Of a stretch of 64,000 nt of DNA, positions 25,607-34,092 are shown piece after piece. Source of the stretch: Chitinophaga pinensis (GTDB lineage: Bacteria; Bacteroidota; Bacteroidia; UKL13-3); the NCBI GenBank assembly GCA_945860865.1, contig CAMARW010000004.1:62001-126000 (forward strand), read 5' to 3'. Both the position numbers and the translations under genes were made by a program. The notes under the pieces are model-generated. The model searched no databases. It had not been told where the DNA came from and was given only the letters and a program-made list of their open reading frames with translations. Numbering within the stretch: the stretch's first letter is position 1; every line of letters begins with the position of its first letter.

Positions 25607-26269
25607 ATGTATTCATTCACAGAGGAAAATTATTTGAAGGCCATATACAAATTGCAAGAGCAGTCTGATATGGCTATTAATACCAATGCCATTGCAACCG
25701 CAATACAAACCAAGGCAGCGTCTGTAACAGATATGGTTAAGAAATTATCTGAGAAAAAATTGCTGAAATATGAAAAATATAAGGGCGTTGAGTTAACCCA
25801 TTTGGGTAAAAGAATTGCTATAGAAACTGTTCGCAAGCATCGTTTATGGGAAACTTTTTTGCACAATAAGCTTAATTTTTCATGGGATGAGGTTCATGAT
25901 ATTGCAGAGCAATTGGAGCATATTCAATCACAGGAATTAATCGACAAACTAGATGAGTTTTTGGGATTCCCTTCGCACGATCCCCACGGCGATCCAATAC
26001 CCGGGCGCAATGGAGTTATACAGCAAAACAATTTTATTTTATTAAGTGAATTATCTGTGGGCGAATCGGGCATAATTAGCGGAGTGGTAAATCACAGTAA
26101 CCTGTTTTTACAGCACCTAGAAAAAAATCAACTGGTATTGGGTAAAAAACTTTTGGTTCAAGAAATTAGTGCCTTTGACCAATTGGTGAAGGTGCAAATT
26201 GAAGATAAACACCTGCAGCAGTTAAGCAATGAAGTGGTGAGAAATATTTTAGTAAAAAAATTATCTTAA
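25607..26269 (+). CDS. mntR: DtxR/MntR-family metal-dependent repressor
   Basis: 220 residues. Winged HTH at about 1-62 (FTEENYLKAIYKLQEQ, then VTDMVKKLSEKKLLKYEKY), metal-binding and dimerisation helices (RKHRLWETFL, WDEVHDIAEQLEHIQS at about 77-108), the FPSHDPHGDPIP signature (121-132), and a C-terminal FeoA/SH3-like domain (about 148-220). A TTG at 25580 would add nine residues but lies inside the operator and before the promoter box, so ATG 25607 is the start. It is followed after 4 bases by the mntH-type transporter it presumably controls. Metal could be Mn2+ or Fe2+; the partner gene suggests Mn2+. Confidence 0.92.
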   Translation: MYSFTEENYLKAIYKLQEQSDMAINTNAIATAIQTKAASVTDMVKKLSEKKLLKYEKYKGVELTHLGKRIAIETVRKHRLWETFLHNKLNFSWDEVHDIAEQLEHIQSQELIDKLDEFLGFPSHDPHGDPIPGRNGVIQQNNFILLSELSVGESGIISGVVNHSNLFLQHLEKNQLVLGKKLLVQEISAFDQLVKVQIEDKHLQQLSNEVVRNILVKKLS

Positions 26270-26273
26270 ACGA

Positions 26274-28145
26274 ATGGCCAATTCTAATAAATCTTTGAGC
26301 GAGGTCCATGAATCAGTGGATGCCATCAAGCCAAAAACCAGATTTAGAACACTACTCGCGTTTATTGGTCCTGCCTATTTAGTTAGTGTTGGCTACATGG
26401 ACCCTGGCAATTGGGCAACAGATATAGCAGGTGGCAGCATGTTTGGTTACACCCTTATTTGGGTTTTGTTGATGAGTAATTGGGTAGCCATTTTATTGCA
26501 AAGTTTGGCTGCCAAATTAGGTATTGTTAAGGGTTGGGATTTAGCTCAAGCAAGCAGGCAACAATACCCTTCTTGGATCAATGTTCCCTTATATGTTTTA
26601 GCCGAAATTGCAATTGCAGCCACAGATTTAGCTGAAATTATTGGTATGGCTATTGGCTTGAACCTACTATTTGATTTGCCATTAATGTATGGTGTTTTAA
26701 TTACTGTTTTGGATACTTTTTTATTGTTGTTTTTGATAAATAAAGGTATCCGAAAAATTGAACTTTTTATTGTGAGTTTGGTGAGTATTATTGGCTTATC
26801 TTTTTTGATGGAAATGTTTATCGTGAAGCCAGATTTGAATGCCTTGGCAGTAGGCTTTATTCCCAGTAGTTTAAGCGGAGAAGCTTTGTACATTGCTATT
26901 GGTATTATTGGTGCTACCATTATGCCCCATAATTTATACCTGCATTCATCTTTGGTTCAAACCAGAAAGATAAAGCGCGATGATGCGGGAATAAAAAGTG
27001 CCATTAAATTCAATTTTTTTGATTCGGCCATTGCCCTCAATGCGGCTTTCTTTGTGAATGCAGCTATCTTAATTTTGGCTGCCGCGGCTTTTCATAAGAA
27101 TGGTTTTAATGAGGTAGCAGATATTACAGATGCACACGAATTGTTGCAGGGTATTTTTGGAAATTTGGCGCCAACATTGTTTGCTATTGCTTTGATTGCA
27201 GCCGGACAATCATCTACCATTACGGGTACTTTGGCCGGACAAATTGTTATGGAGGGTTATTTAAATCTAAGGATTAGTCCGTGGATTAGGCGCTTAGTTA
27301 CTCGTGTTATTGCCGTGGCTCCAGCTGTATTTACTATAGCTTATTTTGGTGAACAAAAGATTGGTGAGCTTTTAATATTTAGTCAGGTAATTTTAAGTTT
27401 ACAGTTGGGTTTTGCTGTTATTCCTTTGATTCATTTTACCAGCAGTAAAAAGCTTATGGGTGATTTCGCAAACAAAAAATGGGTCTTAATATTAGCTTGG
27501 ATTTCGGCCATATTAATTGTAGGTTTAAATGTAAAATTAGTGGGCGAAGAATTGGGGAGTTTTCTAGATTCAGATTATGCTCAAATGAATTGGATTAAAG
27601 GTCTCATATACCTATCCTTAGTTTACGTTGCTTTTTTACTATTGTATGTTACTATTAGTCCGTTTTTAAACAAAATGCGTGAAAAAATTATGATTCCGCA
27701 TGTACCTATAAAAGTTATTGCAACCAAACGCGCAGTGGCATACGAACGCATTGGTATTGCCGTAGACTTTAGTAATATGGATGAGGCAAGTATTCAGCAT
27801 GCCATAAGTATTGGAAATAAAAATGCAGCCTATTTTTTGTTTCATATTGTAGAATCGGCGGCGGCACGCCGGCATGGCGAAGAGGTAATGGATATAGAAA
27901 CCCAACAAGACATTGCTTGGCTTAAGGCTTATGCCAATGATTTGCGCCAGGCTGGCTATGAAGTTAGCTTTGAAATGGGGTTTGGCAATAGGGCTAGTAA
28001 TATTGCCGAACTGGCCATTAAAAACAAAATTGAGCTTTTGGTAATGGGTGCGCATGGGCATGCCGGATTGATGGATTTTATATTTGGGTCAACCGTAGAT
28101 GCGGTGCGCCATAAAATTAAAATTCCTATATTGGTGGTAAGATAA
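26274..28145 (+). CDS. mntH: Nramp divalent-metal transporter fused to a UspA domain
   Basis: Residues about 20-460 are an Nramp (MntH) H+-coupled Mn2+/Fe2+ importer with at least eleven TM helices. The metal-site motifs are DPGN (43-46, in GYMDPGNWATD) and MPHN (217-220, in IMPHNLYLHSS). Residues about 495-623 form a cytoplasmic universal-stress (UspA) domain: RIGIAVDFSNMDEAS, LLVMGAHGHAGLMDFIFGST, IKIPILVV. The GxHG...G-S/T signature (GAHGHAG with GST) suggests that it binds ATP. Standard MntH is about 410-450 residues, so the fusion is real and in one frame. Co-transcribed with mntR and very probably repressed by it. Confidence 0.93.
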   Translation: MANSNKSLSEVHESVDAIKPKTRFRTLLAFIGPAYLVSVGYMDPGNWATDIAGGSMFGYTLIWVLLMSNWVAILLQSLAAKLGIVKGWDLAQASRQQYPSWINVPLYVLAEIAIAATDLAEIIGMAIGLNLLFDLPLMYGVLITVLDTFLLLFLINKGIRKIELFIVSLVSIIGLSFLMEMFIVKPDLNALAVGFIPSSLSGEALYIAIGIIGATIMPHNLYLHSSLVQTRKIKRDDAGIKSAIKFNFFDSAIALNAAFFVNAAILILAAAAFHKNGFNEVADITDAHELLQGIFGNLAPTLFAIALIAAGQSSTITGTLAGQIVMEGYLNLRISPWIRRLVTRVIAVAPAVFTIAYFGEQKIGELLIFSQVILSLQLGFAVIPLIHFTSSKKLMGDFANKKWVLILAWISAILIVGLNVKLVGEELGSFLDSDYAQMNWIKGLIYLSLVYVAFLLLYVTISPFLNKMREKIMIPHVPIKVIATKRAVAYERIGIAVDFSNMDEASIQHAISIGNKNAAYFLFHIVESAAARRHGEEVMDIETQQDIAWLKAYANDLRQAGYEVSFEMGFGNRASNIAELAIKNKIELLVMGAHGHAGLMDFIFGSTVDAVRHKIKIPILVVR

Positions 28146-28147
28146 AT

Positions 28148-28552
28148 ATGAAAACAATATTTGAAATAGGTGATAAAAAAGAATTTGAAAAGCTGGTAAC
28201 TGAAAAAGATACGGCCTCATTTGATAGCGGAACGGTGCACCCTGTTTATGCTACTTTTGCTTTGGGAAGAGATGCAGAATGGTGTTGTAGGTTGTTTGTT
28301 TTGGCAATGAAGGAGGCAGATGAGGAGGGCATAGGTACGGCCTTATCTATTCAGCATCATAGTCCGGCTTTGTTGGGCGAAACAGTAAAATTTACAGCTT
28401 GGGTTTACAGCCAAGAAAAGAATAACATAACCTGTAAATATGAGGCTAAGGTAGGAGAAAGGATTGTTGCAAGCGGAGAGCAAGGGCAAAAAATTTTAAA
28501 GAAAGATAGATTAGAAAAATTGTTTAACAACATATCCTCTGCTAATCCTTAA
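28148..28552 (+). CDS. Hotdog-fold thioesterase-like protein
   Basis: 134 residues in the fluoroacetyl-CoA-thioesterase-like (FlK) hotdog group: HPVYATFALGRDAEW (35-49), GTALSIQHHSPALLGETVKF (about 67-86), then the second half of the fold ending GQKILKKDR. The physiological acyl-CoA is unknown. It starts 2 bases after mntH and is probably the third gene of that operon; no metabolic reason for the link is evident. Confidence 0.8.
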   Translation: MKTIFEIGDKKEFEKLVTEKDTASFDSGTVHPVYATFALGRDAEWCCRLFVLAMKEADEEGIGTALSIQHHSPALLGETVKFTAWVYSQEKNNITCKYEAKVGERIVASGEQGQKILKKDRLEKLFNNISSANP

Positions 28553-28574
28553 ATTTGTTGCCCTTGTCAAGAAA

Positions 28575-29027
28575 ATGTCGAAAGTAAAAGAAATACATAT
28601 TGTAAATAAAAAAGCTGGATTTGAGTATATTTTACTTCAAAAGTTTGTGGCAGGAATGCAGTTAACTGGCACAGAGGTTAAATCTATTAGGTTGGGTAAC
28701 GCCAATTTAAATGATGCCTTTTGTTTCTTTAAAGGGGAAGAACTTTTCATAAGGGGTTTAAATATTGGTACTTTTAAGCAGGGTAGTCATTTTAACCATG
28801 AACCAACGCGTATAAGAAAGTTATTGTTGCGGAAAAAGGAATTGCTTAAGCTTAAATCTAAAGGAGTTGAAAAGGGGGTTGCCATAATTCCGTTGAGATT
28901 ATTTGAATCGGAGCGCGGTTTTCTTAAAATAGAAATTTCTTTGGGTCAGGGTAAAAAGTCTTTTGATAAGCGCGAGTCTCTAAAAGAAAGGGATGTTGAG
29001 CGAAATTTGAGAAGAGTAGAATCTTAA
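28575..29027 (+). CDS. smpB: SsrA-binding protein SmpB
   Basis: tmRNA partner in trans-translation that frees stalled ribosomes. 150 residues: KKAGFEYILLQKFVAGMQLT (13-32), GTEVKSIRLGNANLNDAF (about 33-50), HEPTRIRKLLLRKKEL (about 75-90) and the basic C-terminal tail KKSFDKRESLKERDVERN that enters the ribosomal path. 22 bases after the thioesterase; convergent with pcm. I did not find ssrA (tmRNA) in the window. Confidence 0.97.
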   Translation: MSKVKEIHIVNKKAGFEYILLQKFVAGMQLTGTEVKSIRLGNANLNDAFCFFKGEELFIRGLNIGTFKQGSHFNHEPTRIRKLLLRKKELLKLKSKGVEKGVAIIPLRLFESERGFLKIEISLGQGKKSFDKRESLKERDVERNLRRVES

Positions 29028-29041
29028 GATAAATTTGCTCG

Positions 29042-29695
29042 TTACCAAGCTTGTTGTCCAATAAGTGGCACAAATCTAAAAGCATGTAATGGAATTACCT
29101 CTACCGAGCCATCTGTTTTTTTAATAATCGAATGCATAATCTGGTTCTTTTCATCGCCCACCGGAATAATGAGTATGCCACCCACCTTTAATTGATTTAC
29201 CAGACTTTGTGGTACTTTGGGAGCGCCTGCTGTTACAATTATTTTATCGAAAGGTGCTGCTTTTTCATAGCCATTTGAGCCATCACCCAAGATGAGATTT
29301 GCCTGATAGGCAAGCGATTTAAAGAGGTTTTTGGTTTTTATGAACAATTTTTCTTGACGCTCAATGCTATGTAACTCCGCGCCCATGGCAATTAAAACGG
29401 CCGCTTGGTATCCTGAACCTGTTCCAATTTCAAGTATTTTATCATTGGGCTCAACATGCAACAATTGCGTTTGATAGGCAACTGTGTATGGTTGCGAAAT
29501 GGTTTGCCCTTCCCCAATAGGAAAGGCTTTATCTTCATAAGCAAGGTGTCTAAAATCGTTATGAATAAACAAATGCCGCTGCACGCTGCCGATGGCATCT
29601 AATACTTTTTCGTCTACAATTCCTTTTGTTTTTAATTCTCTAACAAGCAGTCTCCTGGCGCCCTTATCTTTATATGTATCAATCGATATATTCAC
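29042..29695 (-). CDS. pcm: Protein-L-isoaspartate O-methyltransferase, GTG start
   Basis: SAM-dependent repair methyltransferase for isoaspartyl residues, 217 residues. Marks: AFPIGEGQTISQPYTVAYQT (58-77, substrate site), ILEIGTGSGYQAAVL (about 89-103, SAM loop), DGSNGYEKAAPFDKIIVTAG (about 139-158), LKVGGILIIPVGD (about 169-181). The start is GTG at 29695. A near-consensus -7 box (TATACTTG on minus, 29707-29700) ends 4 bases before it, suggesting a leaderless mRNA. Confidence 0.94.
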   Translation of the reverse strand: MNISIDTYKDKGARRLLVRELKTKGIVDEKVLDAIGSVQRHLFIHNDFRHLAYEDKAFPIGEGQTISQPYTVAYQTQLLHVEPNDKILEIGTGSGYQAAVLIAMGAELHSIERQEKLFIKTKNLFKSLAYQANLILGDGSNGYEKAAPFDKIIVTAGAPKVPQSLVNQLKVGGILIIPVGDEKNQIMHSIIKKTDGSVEVIPLHAFRFVPLIGQQAW

Positions 29696-29699
29696 AATG

Positions 29700-29707
29700 C
29701 AAGTATA
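29700..29707 (-). promoter_or_regulatory. -7 box adjacent to the pcm start
   Basis: TATACTTG on the minus strand (one mismatch to TAnnTTTG), 4 bases before the GTG start. No TTG at the usual -33 position. The rest of the 232-base divergent gap to 29927 is AT-rich and holds only the box at 29897. Confidence 0.4.
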
Positions 29708-29896
29708 ATTAAAGAGAATGAAATCAGATTTAAAAAGGCAATAAAATTTTAGAATTTATGAAAAGGCTCTGATTGGTTACTTTTTTTGATTTTAACCTAA
29801 TCGTTTTTTCTAGAGGTGTATAATTTTAATGATAAGCAAAGGCGACTTTGTTTAAATCTATTCTTCCAATGTCGCATTTATGGTTTTTAAGCAAGA

Positions 29897-29904
29897 TACA
29901 TTTG
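29897..29904 (+). promoter_or_regulatory. -7 box for the Gfo/Idh/MocA-like gene
   Basis: TACATTTG, exact TAnnTTTG match, 23 bases before the ATG at 29928, for a leader of about 17 nt. Confidence 0.5.
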
Positions 29905-29927
29905 TACCAACCTAGTAATAAAAGCGC

Positions 29928-30857
29928 ATGATAAATATTGGCATAGTAGGCGCCAACGAAACCAGTAAGAGGCATATTGAAAAGCTGATTGAACTCAAAG
30001 AGTTTAAGCTGGTGGGTTTTTATGACCACGATTCAATGAGTGCTGCTGTGATAGAGGAGAAGTATCAAATTCCTCGTTTTGAGCGCTATGCAGATTTAAT
30101 AAAGCAGGTAGACGCAGTTAATATTTTAACGCCGGTTGGTTCTCATTATCAATTTGCATCTAATGCAATTAGAAGTTGTAGGCATGTATTTATTAAACAA
30201 GTACTAAGTGAAAATTTAGAGGAGGCCAAAGAGTTGAACCAACTCGCAGATGAGGCAAATATTCAATTGTATGTTTCCCATCACGAAAAGTTTCATCCAA
30301 ATTATCAAACCCTTAAACGACTTTTAGACCAACCTTTTTATATTGAGTGTGCGCGTTTTGATCCAAATATCATTAATTACAGTGGTGAAAATATGGTTTT
30401 TGACTTATTGCTTAATGAGTTAGAGTTGGTTTTAAATTTGGTAAAGGCTAGGGTGAAAAAAGTACGGGCAACTGGGGCTTGTTTGCACCATAATCACCTA
30501 GATTTTATTAATGCTCGCATAGAGTTTGATAATGGCTGCGTTTTAAATATGGTTTGTGGTAATTTTAAATCAGAACAGAAAAATAGCATTCAGTTTTTTC
30601 AGCGCAACAGAACATATAATTTGAATTTAGATAATTTCAAAATTTCAATGTTAAATTCTTCGATACCAGATCAGGTAGAACATGAGTTAAATTTGGCAAA
30701 AAGTAAAAATGTTAATGATATGATTAAGCGCGAACTTTCCTTTTTTGCCAGCTCAATCTCTAATCATTCATTAAAACTGCGCACCCACAACGATAATTTT
30801 CAAACCCTTGAAGTAGCCCATGAAATAATTGATAAATTAAATATCAATAAAAGATAA
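29928..30857 (+). CDS. Gfo/Idh/MocA-like protein with degenerate catalytic motifs
   Basis: N-terminal Rossmann fold (IGIVGANETSKRHI, 3-16; GSHYQFASNAIRSCRHVF) and C-terminal alpha/beta domain, closely following the 300-320-residue Gfo/Idh/MocA group common in Bacteroidota. Two sites normally fixed in that group are changed: the EKP motif reads IKQV (in VFIKQVLSEN) and the DLxIHDID motif reads DLLLNELELV, so the catalytic His is missing. FHPNY replaces FNPAF. The lysine of EKP remains. Either the substrate is different or the protein no longer catalyses. It is followed by a lipoprotein and a sugar-phosphate transferase, so a link to surface polysaccharide is plausible. Confidence 0.8.
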   Translation: MINIGIVGANETSKRHIEKLIELKEFKLVGFYDHDSMSAAVIEEKYQIPRFERYADLIKQVDAVNILTPVGSHYQFASNAIRSCRHVFIKQVLSENLEEAKELNQLADEANIQLYVSHHEKFHPNYQTLKRLLDQPFYIECARFDPNIINYSGENMVFDLLLNELELVLNLVKARVKKVRATGACLHHNHLDFINARIEFDNGCVLNMVCGNFKSEQKNSIQFFQRNRTYNLNLDNFKISMLNSSIPDQVEHELNLAKSKNVNDMIKRELSFFASSISNHSLKLRTHNDNFQTLEVAHEIIDKLNINKR

Positions 30858-30865
30858 TACTTTTG
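30858..30865 (+). promoter_or_regulatory. -7 box for the lipoprotein/sugar transferase operon
   Basis: TACTTTTG, exact TAnnTTTG match, 26 bases before the ATG at 30892. It starts in the last codons of the previous gene (stop 30855-30857). Confidence 0.5.
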
Positions 30866-30891
30866 TACCCAAAATCGTTCAGAGGGTAAGT

Positions 30892-31764
30892 ATGTTTAAT
30901 AAATTTGTTTTTATTTTTTCTTTGTCATCAATACTTTTTGCTTCCTGCAAAAAAATGGAAGTAATCGTGCCTTCCTATATTTTTTTAAATTCTTCCATTT
31001 TGTCAACAAAATATGATAATTCTCAAGGTGATCCATCATCTAGAATTGAAGATTATTATGTTTTTCAAAATGGTGAAGTTCGCGGTTTATTTAACATAAA
31101 TGCGCGTGTTCCAATCCAAGCAACGGGTAAAAATAAAATTAGGGTTTCTCCTGCAATCAAGTATAATGGTATGGCAGAACAACGCATCATTTACCCTATG
31201 TTTAATCATTATGAGCTTGAATTTGACTTAGTTCAAAATAAGGTGGATACCATTAAGCCTATTTTTACTTATGTTGACAATGCGGTTTTTCCGCTAATTG
31301 AAGATTATGAGGGGAGTGGTTTAGCCATGGAGTATAATATGGCTACCAAACAAATTGGCGACACATTGGTAAGAGATAATGGACCAGGCGCCATTTCACC
31401 TGGGAAATTCTCTGGGCGGGTTGACCTAAAAAGTGGAATACAGAATTCTTTTTTAGAAATGTATTCGAAAGTGTTTAACAACTGGCCGAGGTTTACACCT
31501 TTTTATTTAGAACTAGATTATAAGTGTAATATTCCCATCGTTATTGGTATGTATGCCACAAGTTCTAGTGGAGATGTAACCAAAACTCCCTTATATGTTC
31601 TGAACCCAAAAGAGGATTGGAATAAATTGTATTTAGATATTGAATCGGATATTAATAGGGCTGGTGCTGGTATGCAATACCGCATTTTTATAAGTTTTGC
31701 CAAGGGTAGTGAGCAGAATCCGATGGTTTGGATCGACAATTTAAAGGTAATTTATCTTGATTAA
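30892..31764 (+). CDS. Lipoprotein of unknown function
   Basis: Lipoprotein signal MFNKFVFIFSLSSILFASCKK with lipobox FASC (C19), then about 270 residues of beta-rich sequence; no family recognised. The last third (YLELDYKCNIPIVIGMYA, ..., MVWIDNLKVIYLD) has the look of a carbohydrate-binding jelly-roll strand pattern, a weak structural guess. Its stop overlaps the TTG start of the sugar transferase by 8 bases, so the two are translationally coupled. Confidence 0.7.
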   Translation: MFNKFVFIFSLSSILFASCKKMEVIVPSYIFLNSSILSTKYDNSQGDPSSRIEDYYVFQNGEVRGLFNINARVPIQATGKNKIRVSPAIKYNGMAEQRIIYPMFNHYELEFDLVQNKVDTIKPIFTYVDNAVFPLIEDYEGSGLAMEYNMATKQIGDTLVRDNGPGAISPGKFSGRVDLKSGIQNSFLEMYSKVFNNWPRFTPFYLELDYKCNIPIVIGMYATSSSGDVTKTPLYVLNPKEDWNKLYLDIESDINRAGAGMQYRIFISFAKGSEQNPMVWIDNLKVIYLD

Positions 31765-33181
31765 GAAAAGGCTCATTCACAGTATATTTTTTGCACTACT
31801 CGATGGTATAATGGGTGGAGCAAGCTGGTCTTTATTTTTTGCCTACCGTAAATATTTTATTGAATCAGATAAATTTGGATATCAGATTCCGGTTGAATTA
31901 GATGGAAACTTTTATGCTGCATTGGTATTGATTCCGGTTTATTGGATTGGCTTATATTTTATGGCCGGTCAGTACAAGGATGTTTGGCGTAAATCGCGCA
32001 TTTCAGAAATTTCGCAAACGTTTACTGTTACAGTTGTTGGCGTAATTTTATTGTTTTTTGCTTTGTTGTTAGACGATGCCGTAAGTTCTTATCAATCTTA
32101 TTACAAAAGTATTTTAATACTGTTTGTGCTTCATTTTGGTTTTACGGTTATTACTAGGTTGCTTGTGGCATCTTGGGTGAAGTATAAGTTGCGTAAAAAG
32201 CATATCGGGTTTAATACACTGGTGGTGGGCAACAACCAAAAATCGTTTCAATTGGTGCGCGAGTTGATGGCTGAAAAAGTTACCCAAGGAAATATTTTTA
32301 AAGGTTTTGTGAGTATTAATGGAGACGCAAACGACCATATTTTAAAAGATATTCTTCCCAATTTGGGCCACTATAAATTGCTTCCAGAATTAATTGTGAA
32401 GCATGAGATTGAGGAGGTAATTATTGGTATTGATAGTTCGCAACATGCCGATATCAATAAGGTTACAGATGTACTTGAAGACCAACAAGTTGTTTTAAAG
32501 ATTATTCCAGATGTGTTCGATTTAATGAGCGGTACAGTTAGGATGAGCAATGTAATAGGCGCTGCCCTCATAGAAATAAATCATGATAGCATGCCGCAAT
32601 GGCAAAAATTGTTAAAAAGAATGATTGATATCGTGGCGTCTTTGCTTGTTTTAATAATTGCAATGCCTGTTTTTTTGGTAATTGCTTTGGTGGTAAAATT
32701 GGGTTCAGACGGACCTGTTTTCTACAAACAAATTCGCATTGGGTACAAAGGAAAACCATTTCATATTTTAAAGTTTCGAACCATGATTCAAAACTCTGAA
32801 GTTGCTGGGCCGATGCTTTCGAGCGCAAATGATGCGCGTATAACCCCTGTAGGCAAAGGTTTGCGAAAGTACAGATTGGATGAAATTCCGCAGTTTATTA
32901 ATGTATTAATTGGTGAAATGAGTTTGGTTGGACCTAGGCCTGAACGCAAGTTTTTTATTGATCAAATTGTTCAAATTGCCCCGCACTACAAACACCTGCA
33001 TAGGGTAAAACCAGGTATTACCAGCTGGGGACAAGTAAAATATGGGTATGCAGAAAATGTAGAACAAATGGTTGAAAGGCTTAAGTTTGATATATTATAT
33101 ATTGAAAATAGATCTATAGCCATAGACTTTAGGATACTGATTTACACAGTTCTAACTGTGATGCAAGGGAAGGGCAGGTAG
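31757..33181 (+). CDS. Polyprenyl-phosphate sugar phosphotransferase (WbaP/WcaJ type), TTG start
   Basis: Starts surface-polysaccharide repeat units by moving a hexose-1-phosphate onto undecaprenyl phosphate. Four N-terminal TM helices (about 8-115), a Rossmann-like CoA-binding domain (about 145-265), one more membrane segment (about 293-317), then the catalytic core: GPVFYKQIRIGYKGKPFHIL, KFRTM, KGLRKYRLDEIPQFINVLIG and MSLVGPRPE. Length 474 fits. TTG 31757 is preferred since the next ATG would delete part of the first helix. The sugar specificity is not predictable. Confidence 0.93.
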   Translation: MIKKRLIHSIFFALLDGIMGGASWSLFFAYRKYFIESDKFGYQIPVELDGNFYAALVLIPVYWIGLYFMAGQYKDVWRKSRISEISQTFTVTVVGVILLFFALLLDDAVSSYQSYYKSILILFVLHFGFTVITRLLVASWVKYKLRKKHIGFNTLVVGNNQKSFQLVRELMAEKVTQGNIFKGFVSINGDANDHILKDILPNLGHYKLLPELIVKHEIEEVIIGIDSSQHADINKVTDVLEDQQVVLKIIPDVFDLMSGTVRMSNVIGAALIEINHDSMPQWQKLLKRMIDIVASLLVLIIAMPVFLVIALVVKLGSDGPVFYKQIRIGYKGKPFHILKFRTMIQNSEVAGPMLSSANDARITPVGKGLRKYRLDEIPQFINVLIGEMSLVGPRPERKFFIDQIVQIAPHYKHLHRVKPGITSWGQVKYGYAENVEQMVERLKFDILYIENRSIAIDFRILIYTVLTVMQGKGR

Positions 33182-33208
33182 ATTTTTTTTTTATTTTATG
33201 GGTATTGG

Positions 33209-33238
33209 TTGCATATTTTAATTGATTTCATATATTTG
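33209..33238 (+). promoter_or_regulatory. Promoter for rplU-rpmA
   Basis: TTG (33209-33211), 19 bases, TATATTTG (33231-33238): the ideal Bacteroidota promoter. The rplU ATG is 22 bases further on, giving a leader of about 16 nt. Confidence 0.75.
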
Positions 33239-33260
33239 CGGTCCTTAAAATTTATAAATA

Positions 33261-33572
33261 ATGTTTGCAATAGTTGAAATTGCTGGCCAACAATTTAAAG
33301 TTGAAAAAGACCAAACTGTTTATGTGCATAGATTGCAACAAGCAGAAGGCGCCAGCATTGAACTCGAAAACGTATTGTTAGTTAACAATAACGGAAATGT
33401 ACAAGTTGGATTACCAACCGTATCTGGAGCTAAAATAAGCGCCACTGTGTTAAACCATTTAAAAGGCGATAAAGTTATCGTTTTCAAAAAGAAACGCAGA
33501 AAAGGATATAGAAAGTTAAACGGTCACCGTCAAGCTTTAACGAAAATTAAAATTAATTCTATCAACGCATAA
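33261..33572 (+). CDS. rplU: 50S ribosomal protein L21
   Basis: 103 residues: [20 protein letters not shown] at the start, then [15 protein letters not shown] and the basic [16 protein letters not shown] tail that binds 23S rRNA. Always paired with rpmA, here 19 bases downstream. Driven by the strong promoter at 33209-33238. Confidence 0.98.
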   Translation: MFAIVEIAGQQFKVEKDQTVYVHRLQQAEGASIELENVLLVNNNGNVQVGLPTVSGAKISATVLNHLKGDKVIVFKKKRRKGYRKLNGHRQALTKIKINSINA

Positions 33573-33577
33573 TTGAC

Positions 33578-33582
33578 AGGAG
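33578..33582 (+). promoter_or_regulatory. Shine-Dalgarno sequence for rpmA
   Basis: AGGAG, 9 bases before the rpmA ATG. Canonical SD sites are rare in this window, so this one is notable. Confidence 0.6.
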
Positions 33583-33591
33583 AGCAAAGAA

Positions 33592-33855
33592 ATGGCACAC
33601 AAAAAAGGGGTAGGTAGTTCAAAAAACGGTCGTGAATCCCATAGCAAACGCTTAGGCGTTAAAATTTTCGGTGGTCAATCAGCCATCGCAGGAAACATCA
33701 TTGTTCGTCAGAGAGGTACTAAACACCATCCAGGCGAAAATGTAGGTATTGGAAAAGATCACACTTTGTTCGCATTAATTGATGGCAAAGTTGTTTTCAA
33801 GAAAAAAGCAAACGACAGATCGTTTGTTTCTATTCAGCCAATAGCACAAGCTTAG
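33592..33855 (+). CDS. rpmA: 50S ribosomal protein L27
   Basis: 87 residues. [20 protein letters not shown] at the N-terminus (no cleavable extension), then [20 protein letters not shown] and [20 protein letters not shown]. The N-terminal tail reaches the peptidyl-transferase centre. Preceded by an AGGAG ribosome-binding site. Confidence 0.98.
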   Translation: MAHKKGVGSSKNGRESHSKRLGVKIFGGQSAIAGNIIVRQRGTKHHPGENVGIGKDHTLFALIDGKVVFKKKANDRSFVSIQPIAQA

Positions 33856-33860
33856 TTTTT

Positions 33861-33884
33861 AATAAACCAGTTTACTGGTTTATT
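33861..33884. terminator. Hairpin after rpmA
   Basis: AATAAACCAG-TTTA-CTGGTTTATT, a perfect 10-bp stem 5 bases after the stop. The T-run afterwards is weak (TATTT is inside the stem), so termination efficiency is uncertain. It directly abuts the broken tRNA copy at 33887. Confidence 0.55.
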
Positions 33885-33886
33885 TC

Positions 33887-33950
33887 GGGGGATTAGCTCA
33901 GCTGGCTAGAGCGTCCCGCAGGTATGCGGGAAGGTCAGTCGGTTCGAATT
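33887..33950 (+). pseudogene. Broken tRNA-Ala-like copy (5' two-thirds only)
   Basis: The first 27 bases (acceptor 5' strand and D-arm) are identical to the intact tRNA-Ala at 33984. The anticodon arm TCCCGC-AGGTAT-GCGGGA folds but leaves a 6-base (or 8-base) loop rather than 7. It continues AGGTC-AGTCGGTTCGAAT into the T-loop and then runs into unrelated AT-rich sequence (TTAATATTTAG) where the T-stem 3' strand and acceptor 3' strand should be. It therefore cannot fold as a tRNA. Confidence 0.7.
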
Positions 33951-33982
33951 TAATATTTAGTAAAACAAATTTTGTTTTTACA

Positions 33983-34057
<75 letters not shown>

Positions 34058-34058
34058 C

Positions 34059-34092
34059 AAAAGTCGTAGAACAAAATTCTACGACTTTTTTT
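34059..34092 (+). terminator. Terminator of tRNA-Ala
   Basis: AAAAGTCGTAGAA, loop CAAAA, TTCTACGACTTTT then TTT: a perfect 13-bp stem with a T-run, one base after the tRNA. It ends exactly where the GIY-YIG ATG begins. Confidence 0.8.

Noticed and set aside
33887-33950. A second functional tRNA-Ala
   Set aside because: The anticodon loop is not 7 bases and the 3' strands of the T-stem and acceptor stem are missing.
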